Positions 57,249 to 64,000 of a stretch of 64,000 nt of DNA are shown in pieces (within the stretch, counting starts at the first letter, position 1; every line of letters begins with the position of its first letter). Source of the stretch: CAYQJL01 sp964573295 (GTDB taxonomy: Bacteria; Eisenbacteria; RBG-16-71-46; CAIMUX01; WJJG01); NCBI GenBank assembly GCA_964573295.1, contig CAZNJE010000014.1, positions 20,979 to 84,978 on the forward strand. Reading direction: 5' to 3'. The notes under the pieces are model-generated. The model was not told the origin of the DNA. It saw only the letters and a program-made list of their open reading frames with translations, and did no database searches. The position numbers and the translations under genes were made by a program.

Positions 57249-58316
57249 ATGAACGGCAAGGTCAGCATCCCATCCTCCGATCCAAACCATCGCCGGCCGC
57301 ATGGCTCCAACGCCGATCGCCCCGGTGGTTCCTTGCTCTGGCTGGCACTGGCCCTCACCCTCCTGGGCGGTGGGGCCGTCATGTCGGCGCAAGCATCGCC
57401 CGTCTACCTGAACGAACTCGAGATGCGTCCGCTGGGGCTCTCCGAACGGGTCGAGCTCTACAACGCCGGCACCGATACCGCTGACGTGAGCGGATGGACG
57501 ATCCAGGGCAGCAAGAGCAGCTACGTGATCCCCACCCCCACCCTCATCGCGCCGGGGCAGTACATCGCGCTCCAGGTCGGCGACCTGCAGGGCGAGCGTG
57601 GCGGCGTGACCGGCCTGATCGATCTGGTGCTCGACGGCGAGCTGCTGGCCCGCACCACGGTCGACGAGGTCAGCTACGGCGAGGAAGGCAGCGCCCCTCT
57701 GCCGCCGGAAGGCATGTCGCTGGCCCGGGCGCCGGACGCATCGGCGGGCACGCCCCCGCCCCCGGGTCCGGCAACCGACGGCCTGGTCTGGACCATCGAC
57801 ACCACCCCCACCTTCGGCGAGCTCAACGATGCGCCGGTGCCGGAAATGGGAAGCTCGGGCGTCATCAACGAATTCGATGCGAGCCACGTCGGAGCCGGCG
57901 ACCTGGTCGAGCTGTACAACCCCGGCCCTGATGAGATCCACCTGTACGGCTGGTATCTGATCAACGGCGACTCGCTGGATCCTCTCTCCGGGTTCATTCC
58001 TCCCGGCGGATTCTACTTGCAGGTCACGAGCGCCGGTTTTGAGCTCGAGGAGATCGGGCTGCTCTACCTGTTCCGTTCCGATGGAACCCGGGTCGACCAG
58101 CTGGGCTTTCACGATGCCCCCGAGCTCGGGTCCGGCGAATGTCTGGGCCGATGCCCCGACGGCGCCGAGCCCTATCTCGGCTACTCGTATGCCACCTCCG
58201 GCGGCGGCGTCACCTTCCTGCCCATGCCGTGTTCGCCCGGCGAGTCGAACGAGCCGTGCGGCCCGACCCCGGCAACGAGTGTGACCTGGGGACGGCTGAA
58301 ACGCCTGTTCGAGTGA
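57249..58316 (+). CDS. Secreted protein with two lamin-tail domains
   Basis: A 355-residue exported protein. Signal peptide to about residue 50 (hydrophobic LLWLALALTLLGGGAVMSAQAS). Two lamin-tail (LTD) beta-sandwich domains follow (about 52-190 and 205-325), each opening with a related motif: YLNELEMRPLGLSERVELYNAG and INEFDASHVGAGDLVELYNPG. LTDs in bacteria occur on secreted nucleases and surface proteins; no catalytic domain is present here. ATG follows GAAGGAGGTGTCGC. It converges with the TPR gene. Confidence 0.85.
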   Translation: MNGKVSIPSSDPNHRRPHGSNADRPGGSLLWLALALTLLGGGAVMSAQASPVYLNELEMRPLGLSERVELYNAGTDTADVSGWTIQGSKSSYVIPTPTLIAPGQYIALQVGDLQGERGGVTGLIDLVLDGELLARTTVDEVSYGEEGSAPLPPEGMSLARAPDASAGTPPPPGPATDGLVWTIDTTPTFGELNDAPVPEMGSSGVINEFDASHVGAGDLVELYNPGPDEIHLYGWYLINGDSLDPLSGFIPPGGFYLQVTSAGFELEEIGLLYLFRSDGTRVDQLGFHDAPELGSGECLGRCPDGAEPYLGYSYATSGGGVTFLPMPCSPGESNEPCGPTPATSVTWGRLKRLFE

Positions 58317-58333
58317 GGGAGAAGCACACCGAC

Positions 58334-59188
58334 CTAGTAACCGTCGATGACGTTCCAGGGCTCCTCGATCGCCATCCACTCGCGCTCGAGCTCGGGCAGA
58401 TGGATGGTCGCCTCCTGCTGATAGTGGGCGTCGAGCGGGTTGGCCGGTTCCAGCTCCAGGCAGGCCTCGAGGCAATCGATGGCCTCCTGCAGACGATTCT
58501 GGGCATCGAGGGTTCGGCCAAGGACGTAGAGCGCAACCGGCGAACCTCCCTCCAGCTCGATCGCGCGCCGTAAGAAAGCCTCCGCTTCCTCCAATGAGGC
58601 ATCGGGCAACTCGCCGACAAACGCCTTGGCCAACATGCGCTCGAGCCAGCTCAGGCGGCAGAGGCGGTAGTGAAGCGTGCCCAGCAGCAGGTAGGCGTCG
58701 GATGCGGTCGAGTCTTGCGCGATGGCCTCGCGGCAGTAGCGCTCCATGCGCCGCACCCGCTCGACCTTCTCCCCCTTGGAGCAGAATTCGGCCAGCCGGC
58801 CGTTGACGATGCCGAGACGAACCAAGAGATCCGGATCGTCCGGCCCGGCCGGCTCGATCTCGAGCAGGATGCGCTCGGCGCGTGAGCAGTAAATCCGCAC
58901 CGAGTCCTCCGGCGCCATGAAAGACCGGGCAATGCAGAGGCTCGATTCGGCCAGCCGTTGCGCGTAGCGATCCCCGGGTGCTTCCCCGGGCGCTTCCCCC
59001 GAGCGGCACGCGGTGTTCGCTGGCCCGGCCGGGAGGGGATAAGCTTCCGGCAGGCTCGCCACGGTCTCACCCGGCGGCGAGACCACCGCCCCGGCACCCG
59101 GCACGCTTGCGCCGCCCCACGCGGGCGGGGCCATCAGGCTGGCCGTGGCAATGGCCAGGAACAATTGAGTGGCTCTTCGAACTTGCAT
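58334..59188 (-). CDS. Exported TPR-repeat protein
   Basis: A 284-residue protein with a signal peptide (about 1-26, ending PPAWGG) and TPR-like helical repeats in about 100-260 (AYLLLGTLHYRLCRL, ALYVLGRTLDAQNRLQEAI, CLEACLELEPANP). A Pro/Gly-rich segment with a small APGEAPG repeat lies at about 60-72. The ATG at 59188 lies only 8 nt from a perfect TATAAT, so the mRNA is probably leaderless; TTG at 59197 would overlap the promoter. No partner is evident. Confidence 0.82.
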   Translation of the reverse strand: MQVRRATQLFLAIATASLMAPPAWGGASVPGAGAVVSPPGETVASLPEAYPLPAGPANTACRSGEAPGEAPGDRYAQRLAESSLCIARSFMAPEDSVRIYCSRAERILLEIEPAGPDDPDLLVRLGIVNGRLAEFCSKGEKVERVRRMERYCREAIAQDSTASDAYLLLGTLHYRLCRLSWLERMLAKAFVGELPDASLEEAEAFLRRAIELEGGSPVALYVLGRTLDAQNRLQEAIDCLEACLELEPANPLDAHYQQEATIHLPELEREWMAIEEPWNVIDGY

Positions 59189-59196
59189 CACCGTCA

Positions 59197-59205
59197 ATTA
59201 TACCA
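59197..59205 (-). promoter_or_regulatory. Consensus extended -10 (TGGTATAAT) giving a leaderless transcript
   Basis: Minus strand: TGG-TATAAT, with the hexamer at 59202-59197. Transcription starting 6-8 nt downstream would begin at or within 3 nt of the ATG at 59188. No -35 is visible. Confidence 0.6.
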
Positions 59206-59525
59206 TGCCCTCCCGTCAGATCCGTGCGAGCGCAGCGCTAGATGGCGGCGAGCCGCCACCTAGTAACCCTATGAAATTGTATATCTTGAGGAAATGCTCC
59301 CCGCGTCTCGCGAGGAACCGGTGCCTCGCTCGGGTCGTGTAGGGCTTTCATGAGACACCCAATTGTGGAACACTCCCGGTTTCGTACCCTGCTCCACCAA
59401 GATCAGGAACCGCGTTGCGCCTGTCTGGTATCGGACTGCGAGCAGGCAGCAACCGCAAGGTTGTGTCCGCCCACGCGGGGGACGAAACAGATACGGGGAG
59501 TCACACGCCAAATCGGGAGGCACAG
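59198..59525. other. Intergenic region upstream of the DsbD-type gene
   Basis: About 330 bp. It includes the palindromic hairpin TGGCGG-CGAG-CCGCCA (59243-59258), an AT-rich patch (59271-59288) and a tract around 59340-59480 whose composition differs from the neighbours. The latter has open frames on both strands without recognisable family. The DsbD ribosome binding site closes it. I see no supportable gene. Confidence 0.35.
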
Positions 59526-61535
59526 ATGGCGCTGGATTCGTGGTGGTCGAACCGAGGGGATCGATGGGGCCTACGGGGTGGTTGGAGTACGTTCGTGGGG
59601 CTGGCCCTCGCGATGTCCATGGTCGTGCTGGCTACCGGCCGGGATGCCGGCGCCGACCTGGGAGACCCGGTCGGCGACCAGGATACCACCGTCGAGATCG
59701 AAGCCTATCTTTCCCATGATGCCCTCCCGCAGGGAGGCTCGGGGAAGGTTCTCGTGCTTCTGGGCATTCCCCCGGAGTTCCACATCCAGTTCAACGAATT
59801 CCTCGACATCTACTCGACCGAGGACCAGCCCATCGCGCTCTCTCGGGCGCAAGCAACATCCAATGCGATCTGGGGTGAAGAACTCGAGCCGGTCCTGAAG
59901 GGCGAATCCCACATGTGGGCGCCCTTCACCATCAATACCGACGCGCCGGTCGGCGAAACCGAGCTAACGATCTACGTGGGCTACCAGGGGTGTTCGGAAG
60001 GGCCGGTGTATGCCTGCTTCCCGCCCGAGGAGATCGAGGTCACCTTCCCGATCGAGATTCTGCCGCTGGGGGAGGGGCCGGTGGCCGCCAACGAAGCCCT
60101 CTTTGCCGAGCACCTGGGTAGCGGCGGCGGAAGCCAACCGGGGGTGACTTCAGCCGAGGCCGGTGGAAGCACGCGGGTTGCCGCCGCCGAGGCCGGGGAC
60201 ACCGAAGTCACCTCGGAGGAAGGCGGCCTGCGCGCCCTGATCAAGCGCGAGCTGGCCAAGGGCTCTCTGCTGGCCTTCCTGCTCATCTTCGTCGGCGGCA
60301 TTGCCTCGAGCTTCACGCCCTGCGTCTATCCGATGATCCCGATCACCATCAGCTACGTGGGAGGCCGCGCCCGCTCGAAGGCGCACGGCCTGTTCCTGTC
60401 GATCTTCTTCGTCCTGGGTCTGGCGATCACCTACGCCATCTTGGGGTTATTGGCCGGAGCCGCCGGACTTGGCTTCGGCGAGCTCATGCAGAGCACCACG
60501 GCGCTCATCGTCGTGGCCGCGATCTTCGTGGTGATGGGCGCCAGCATGCTGGGGGCCTTCGACATCGTCGTGCCTTCCAGCGTCACCACCGGCATGACCA
60601 CCGCCAGCTCCGGCGAGGGAGCGCAGAAGGGCGGTGGCATCATCGGGGCCATCCTCATGGGGGCCACCACGGGATTGGTGGCCTCGCCCTGCGTGGGGCC
60701 GATTCTGATCGTGCTGCTCACCTTCGTGGCCGAAACCGGCAACTTGTTCCTTGGCTTCTGGGTCCTTTTCACCTTCGCAGTCGGCCTGGGCATGCTGTTC
60801 CTCGTGCTGGGCACCTTCTCGGGTGCGATCAACAGCCTGCCCGGGGCCGGAAGCTGGATGGACACGGTCAAGCACGGCTTCGGCGCCATCCTGATCGGCA
60901 TGGCGATCTTCTACTTGAAGGGGATCCTGGATCCCAACGTGGTGCGCTTGATCACCGGGACCTACTTGGTCATCGTCGGTGTGTTCACCGGCGCCTTCGC
61001 CCCACTGCCCGCAGAGCCGAGCTGGAGCCAGCAAATCCGCAAAGCACTTGGGCTCCTGCTCTTCATCGCCGGCGCCATCGTCTTCATCACCTGGATGCTG
61101 ACGCTGACCGGCGCGCCGATCGTCGCTGCCGGCGCGGGGCTTCCCGGCGCCGGCGAGGGCACCCGGGTCGAGCCCGACTGGCAGGTGGTCGACGAGACGA
61201 ATCCGATCGACCAGCAGCTTCTCGCGCAAGCGCAGGCCGGGGGCGAACCGGCGATCGTCGACTTCTGGGCCACCTGGTGTGCCGCGTGCATCGAGCTCGA
61301 TCACAAGACCTGGTCGGATCCGGCCGTGTACGAGGAAGCCCAACGGTTCGCGCTCATCAAGATGGACGGCACCAACCGCAGCGAGTTCAAGACCGAGTCC
61401 GACCGGCGCTACCAGGTGCCGGCCGGCGCGCGTCCGACGGTCATCTTCTTCGACGGCCGGGGCAACGAAGCGCGCCGCTTCACCGGCTTCAAGGGGCCCG
61501 AAGAGGTGCTCGAAATCATGCGATCCGTGCAGTAG
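59526..61535 (+). CDS. dsbD: DsbD-type thiol:disulfide interchange protein
   Basis: A 669-residue membrane protein with all three DsbD parts. The N-terminal periplasmic domain (about 45-185) has Cys156 and Cys164 in GYQGCSEGPVYACFPP. The membrane domain (about 247-530, eight or so helices) has the paired Cys266 (FTPCVYPM) and Cys389 (ASPCVGP). The C-terminal thioredoxin domain (about 552-669) has WCAAC (Cys585, Cys588). It should pass electrons from cytoplasmic thioredoxin to periplasmic acceptors. ATG at 59526 has GGGAGG 5 nt upstream. The signal anchor is residues 20-37. Confidence 0.94.
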   Translation: MALDSWWSNRGDRWGLRGGWSTFVGLALAMSMVVLATGRDAGADLGDPVGDQDTTVEIEAYLSHDALPQGGSGKVLVLLGIPPEFHIQFNEFLDIYSTEDQPIALSRAQATSNAIWGEELEPVLKGESHMWAPFTINTDAPVGETELTIYVGYQGCSEGPVYACFPPEEIEVTFPIEILPLGEGPVAANEALFAEHLGSGGGSQPGVTSAEAGGSTRVAAAEAGDTEVTSEEGGLRALIKRELAKGSLLAFLLIFVGGIASSFTPCVYPMIPITISYVGGRARSKAHGLFLSIFFVLGLAITYAILGLLAGAAGLGFGELMQSTTALIVVAAIFVVMGASMLGAFDIVVPSSVTTGMTTASSGEGAQKGGGIIGAILMGATTGLVASPCVGPILIVLLTFVAETGNLFLGFWVLFTFAVGLGMLFLVLGTFSGAINSLPGAGSWMDTVKHGFGAILIGMAIFYLKGILDPNVVRLITGTYLVIVGVFTGAFAPLPAEPSWSQQIRKALGLLLFIAGAIVFITWMLTLTGAPIVAAGAGLPGAGEGTRVEPDWQVVDETNPIDQQLLAQAQAGGEPAIVDFWATWCAACIELDHKTWSDPAVYEEAQRFALIKMDGTNRSEFKTESDRRYQVPAGARPTVIFFDGRGNEARRFTGFKGPEEVLEIMRSVQ

Positions 61536-61543
61536 CGGCGTGT

Positions 61544-61559
61544 GCGGATCGACATCCGC
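61544..61559 (+). terminator. Small hairpin after dsbD
   Basis: GCGGAT-CGAC-ATCCGC, a perfect 6-bp stem 8 nt after the stop codon; no T tract. Confidence 0.35.
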
Positions 61560-61612
61560 TGCGAACGGAGTTCAGCCTGTCCGAAGCCATAGCTGTCCTG
61601 GGATTCGGGACA

Positions 61613-61621
61613 TGCTAGGCT
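61613..61621 (+). promoter_or_regulatory. Candidate extended -10 promoter for the ECF sigma gene
   Basis: TGCTAGGCT (TGn plus TAGGCT), 91 nt before the ATG; -35 CTGTCC (61593-61598) is poor. Confidence 0.3.
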
Positions 61622-61712
61622 CGGCCAATCAAAACGTGCCCACCCTCGCCTCCACGGGAAGGAGGAGTCTCGCCAGATTTTCCATGATTTGTGGCCGCGG
61701 CGAGCGTCTCAC

Positions 61713-62315
61713 ATGACGGGAAGAGGATCTTTGGCCGACCTGCCCGATGCTGCCCTAGTGGACACTGTCCGCGCCGATCCCGACGGGGAAAGCGGCCGGC
61801 GGGCTGCCTGCGAGTTGCTGTCCCGGCACCGGATTCGGGTCTACGCCTGGTGCTTCCAGCGCCTGGGCGATGCCGACCATGCGCTCGATGTCACGCAAGA
61901 GGTGCTCCTGAACGCGTATCGCGGTCTGAGGACCTTCCATGGTCGGTCGGCGTTCAGCTCCTGGTTGTTTGTCATCGCTCGCAACCGTTGCATGAGCGAG
62001 ATGCGCAGGGCGCGGCTGCTCATCGACGAGGAGTCGCACCCGGATGACCTGCGCAGCCAGACCAAGGATCCAGCCACGCTCTATCTCGAGGGGCGCTCTG
62101 AGGAAGAAGTGCTGGATCTGATCCGCCGCGAACTCGAACCCCTGGAGCAGCAAGTGCTGTGGCTCCGCTGTTTCGAGCACATGGCGGTCGACCGGATCAC
62201 CGCCGTCCTCGGCATCGAGGAGGCCTCGGGAGCGCGTGGTGTATTGCAGCGGGCCCGGCGGCGGCTTCGAGAGGCATTGCGACGCCGGGGACTGGCTTCG
62301 GAGGGGTCACCATGA
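61713..62315 (+). CDS. ECF-type RNA polymerase sigma factor
   Basis: A 200-residue sigma70-family factor of the extracytoplasmic type. Region 2 (about 35-105) has DADHALDVTQEVLLNAYRGL and FSSWLFVIARN; region 4 (about 140-195) has LEPLEQQVLWLRCFEHM followed by the recognition helix IEEASGARGVLQRARRRLREAL. ATG at 61713 is preferred to 61689. Its stop overlaps the start of the anti-sigma gene (ATGA), the usual coupling. Confidence 0.93.
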   Translation: MTGRGSLADLPDAALVDTVRADPDGESGRRAACELLSRHRIRVYAWCFQRLGDADHALDVTQEVLLNAYRGLRTFHGRSAFSSWLFVIARNRCMSEMRRARLLIDEESHPDDLRSQTKDPATLYLEGRSEEEVLDLIRRELEPLEQQVLWLRCFEHMAVDRITAVLGIEEASGARGVLQRARRRLREALRRRGLASEGSP

Positions 62316-63121
62316 AGCAGCGGTGCCACACACCGGAAGAGATCACGGCGCTGGCCGAACTCGAGCCGGGCGATCCGCGCCGGGCACACGTGGATGCCTG
62401 TCCGCGCTGCCAGGCCGTCCTGCTTTCCTTCCAGGAGTTCCTGGCTGCCGAACCGCTACCGGAAGGCGCGAGGCCCAAGCTGGCCAGCAAGCATCTCGAG
62501 CGTGTCCTGCAACGCGAGATTCTCGGTTCGCCATCTCCGGACGCCGCGCCCGAAGCTGCCGCCGACCCCGCCGGGCCGAACCGGCAGAGTTGGCGGGAGC
62601 ATCTGGCCGGGCCGAACCGGCGAAGCTGGCGGGAGCATCTGGCCGGGCCGAACCGGCGAAGCTGGCGGGAGCATCTGGCCGGCCTTCTGCGCCCTCCAGT
62701 CCTTGCGCCGGCCTTGGCGGGTGCCGTCGTGGTGCTTGCCATCCTGCTGATCCCGGGACGCACGCCTACCGAGCCGGCGCCTCAGTATCGTGGGGCCTCC
62801 TCCGAGACGGCCCCCGAAGACACCGGCGACGCCCACGACTTCATCGCGACCGCGACCACCGCCCTCGCCGATGGCGGTTGGCTGCTCGAGTGGCGGCTTC
62901 CTTCGGAAACCGATCGAGCGGTGGTGATTCTCTACGCCGCCGACCTGAGCGAACTCGTTCGGCACGAGGTGACCCGGGAACATCAGCTGCAGCTGGCGGC
63001 ATCGGCTGATCACGAACCGCGTTTCCCCGCGGCGGCTCGGTACTGGCGGGTGTTGGGCCTGCAGGGCACGGAGGAGGTTGCTCGCTCGACGCTTCAAGCT
63101 TTCGAATCCGCTCAACCGTAG
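62312..63121 (+). CDS. Zinc-binding transmembrane anti-sigma factor with repeat linker
   Basis: A 269-residue protein. The ZAS motif HxxxCxxC is present (His26, Cys30, Cys33). A linker containing three tandem AGPN(Q/R)RSWREHL-type 12-mers (87-122) leads to one membrane helix (about 129-148) and a roughly 110-residue periplasmic domain without a recognised family. ATG has GGAGGGG 7 nt upstream and overlaps the sigma stop. It should hold the ECF factor at the membrane until signalled. Confidence 0.87.
   Translation: MKQRCHTPEEITALAELEPGDPRRAHVDACPRCQAVLLSFQEFLAAEPLPEGARPKLASKHLERVLQREILGSPSPDAAPEAAADPAGPNRQSWREHLAGPNRRSWREHLAGPNRRSWREHLAGLLRPPVLAPALAGAVVVLAILLIPGRTPTEPAPQYRGASSETAPEDTGDAHDFIATATTALADGGWLLEWRLPSETDRAVVILYAADLSELVRHEVTREHQLQLAASADHEPRFPAAARYWRVLGLQGTEEVARSTLQAFESAQP
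62570..62677 (+). repeat. Three 36-bp tandem repeats in the anti-sigma gene
   Basis: Three 36-bp units encode AGPNRQSWREHL, AGPNRRSWREHL and AGPNRRSWREHL. The second and third copies are almost identical at DNA level. They form a charged cytoplasmic linker just before the membrane helix. Confidence 0.95.
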
Positions 63122-63131
63122 TCAGCGCGGT

Positions 63132-64000
63132 CTACTTCCAGTCGCCCGATCCGACGAAAGCGCCCCAGTAGAAGGGATGCGTGTCCTCCCCTCGTGCGCG
63201 CCGTTGGCGAAGGACCGACAAGCTGGCTTCCCGTAGGGCCCAAGCCGACTCCAGTCCCCGGTCGAGATTGGCCTCGTAGAATGCGTCCATCCACGCGCTC
63301 GTGGCCATGTCTTCCACGGGCCAGAGCGTAGCGATGACGGTGCGGGCGCCGGCGATCCGGAAGGCGCGCTGCAGGCCGAAGACGCCTTCGTCGGGCACGA
63401 TCTCACGCCCCTGGGAATCACAAGCCGACAAGACCGCCTGTTCGACGCCCGACAAGTCGAGGGCCGCGATCTCCTGCGCCGTCAGCAGGCCGTCCTCCTC
63501 GCCCGCAACGGCCTCGGCACGGTGATTGGCGCCTGCAAGGGCAAGGCCCGAGTAGAGGAGCGGGTTGGCGGCCGTTGTGAGGCGCGCGGGAGCACCGGTG
63601 TCGCGGCGGGAGCAGGCAGGATCGAGCAGGAAGCCGTGCGTCGCGACGTGTAGGAGCCGGCAACGGGGTGCCCACTGCTTGAAGGCGGCCTCGTTCGCGT
63701 CCGCGCCGGTGAAGAGGTGCACGGTCAGCGCATCCTCGCCCTGCTGCTCGAACCACCGCCGGCAAGCGTCCACCACCTGTTCGGCCTCGGTCCTCGAGGA
63801 GGCCAGGGCGCCGAACCGCAAGGACGCCAGCTCGTCACAGCCGGCATACGCCCCGCGGAACAGGCTCACCGAGACGGCGGACGATACCGCTGGGAAAGAC
63901 GGCGTTCGGTCCGCCGCGGCAGGCGCCACCGCCTGGAGAGGCGGCGCTAGCCTGAGCTTCCTACTTGTCTTTCGGTCGGGCTCGGCGCAGTTCTGCAAGA
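63132..64000 (-). CDS. CHAT-domain protease-like protein, 5' end beyond the window
   Basis: The visible 289 residues are the C-terminal CHAT (caspase HetF-associated) domain. The catalytic dyad is His121 in LLHVATHGF and Cys193 in AVLSACDSQ (numbering from position 63998); IATLWPVEDMAT and the terminal FYWGAFVGSGDW are typical. The frame is open to the right edge, so an N-terminal part, commonly TPRs, lies outside. It converges with the ECF/anti-sigma pair, 10 bp between stops. CHAT proteins are cysteine proteases or their pseudo-forms and often act in signalling or defence. Confidence 0.9.
   Translation of the reverse strand, partial: LQNCAEPDRKTSRKLRLAPPLQAVAPAAADRTPSFPAVSSAVSVSLFRGAYAGCDELASLRFGALASSRTEAEQVVDACRRWFEQQGEDALTVHLFTGADANEAAFKQWAPRCRLLHVATHGFLLDPACSRRDTGAPARLTTAANPLLYSGLALAGANHRAEAVAGEEDGLLTAQEIAALDLSGVEQAVLSACDSQGREIVPDEGVFGLQRAFRIAGARTVIATLWPVEDMATSAWMDAFYEANLDRGLESAWALREASLSVLRQRRARGEDTHPFYWGAFVGSGDWK

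Noticed and set aside
57126..59009. 627-codon minus-strand open frame spanning the lamin-tail and TPR genes
   Set aside because: It overlaps two better genes, has no domain, and crosses an intergenic junction.

Overview
The window is a high-GC bacterial chromosome segment, probably a contig from a metagenome-assembled genome because it contains two fixed-size 10-N gaps. Three secreted proteins end in FlgD/Ig-like (T9SS-type) C-terminal modules, and there are dockerin- and cohesin-like modules, lamin-tail domains, GDPL-type regulators and long signal-peptide n-regions. That mix fits a deep FCB-group lineage such as Eisenbacteria, Krumholzibacteria or Latescibacterota. The assignment is inferred from gene content only; there is no rRNA or tRNA in the window.

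Layout. 1-5.99 kb: 3' truncated radA (minus), then a UMF1-type MFS transporter, a membrane-bound Ser/Thr kinase with a membrane partner, and a small zinc protein. 6-12.4 kb (minus): DUF819 membrane protein, HAD phosphatase, a PurN-like formyltransferase with its own N-terminal membrane anchor, a bitopic protein of unknown function, and a Kelch/BACON-like surface protein. 12.8-19.8 kb (plus): a housekeeping run yicC-gmk-rpoZ-coaBC-udg-dnaB followed by a DUF4197 lipoprotein. 19.8-37.4 kb: an accessory region with a broken alpha/beta hydrolase, two secreted FlgD-domain proteins (one of 2141 residues), an M14 metallopeptidase, an HDOD protein with a degenerate receiver, a Wzi-like barrel, a remnant of an ABC-2 permease, a membrane sulfatase-type enzyme and a remnant of a GH99-like protein. 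37.4-50.4 kb (minus): tricorn-like protease, mfd, thioredoxin-fold lipoprotein, and a moxR-DUF58-batA operon. 50.6-64 kb: a TPR-sigma54 activator divergent from moxR, a secreted M14 carboxypeptidase, a lamin-tail protein, a TPR protein with an apparently leaderless promoter, a DsbD-type thiol reductase, and an ECF sigma / anti-sigma pair facing a CHAT-domain protease cut by the right edge.

How the genes fit together. The yicC-gmk-rpoZ-coaBC run is a widely conserved core cluster. moxR, DUF58 and batA form the usual AAA+/VWA stress-associated set, here with a divergent TPR-sigma54 regulator. The DsbD-type protein and thioredoxin lipoprotein suggest envelope thiol metabolism, which would serve the Cys-containing exported proteins. 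The ECF/anti-sigma/CHAT arrangement looks like a transmembrane signalling module with a caspase-like output or input. A recurrent trait is exact in-frame tandem repeats (12-36 bp units) inside coding sequences: rpoZ, the DUF4197 gene, the anti-sigma gene, the M14 signal peptide, mfd and others. The most distinctive observations are the membrane-anchored PurN-like enzyme, the omega subunit with a repeat-built acidic tail, the pseudo-receiver HDOD protein, the cohesin/dockerin-like giant, and the decayed genes clustered at 19.8-37.3 kb.
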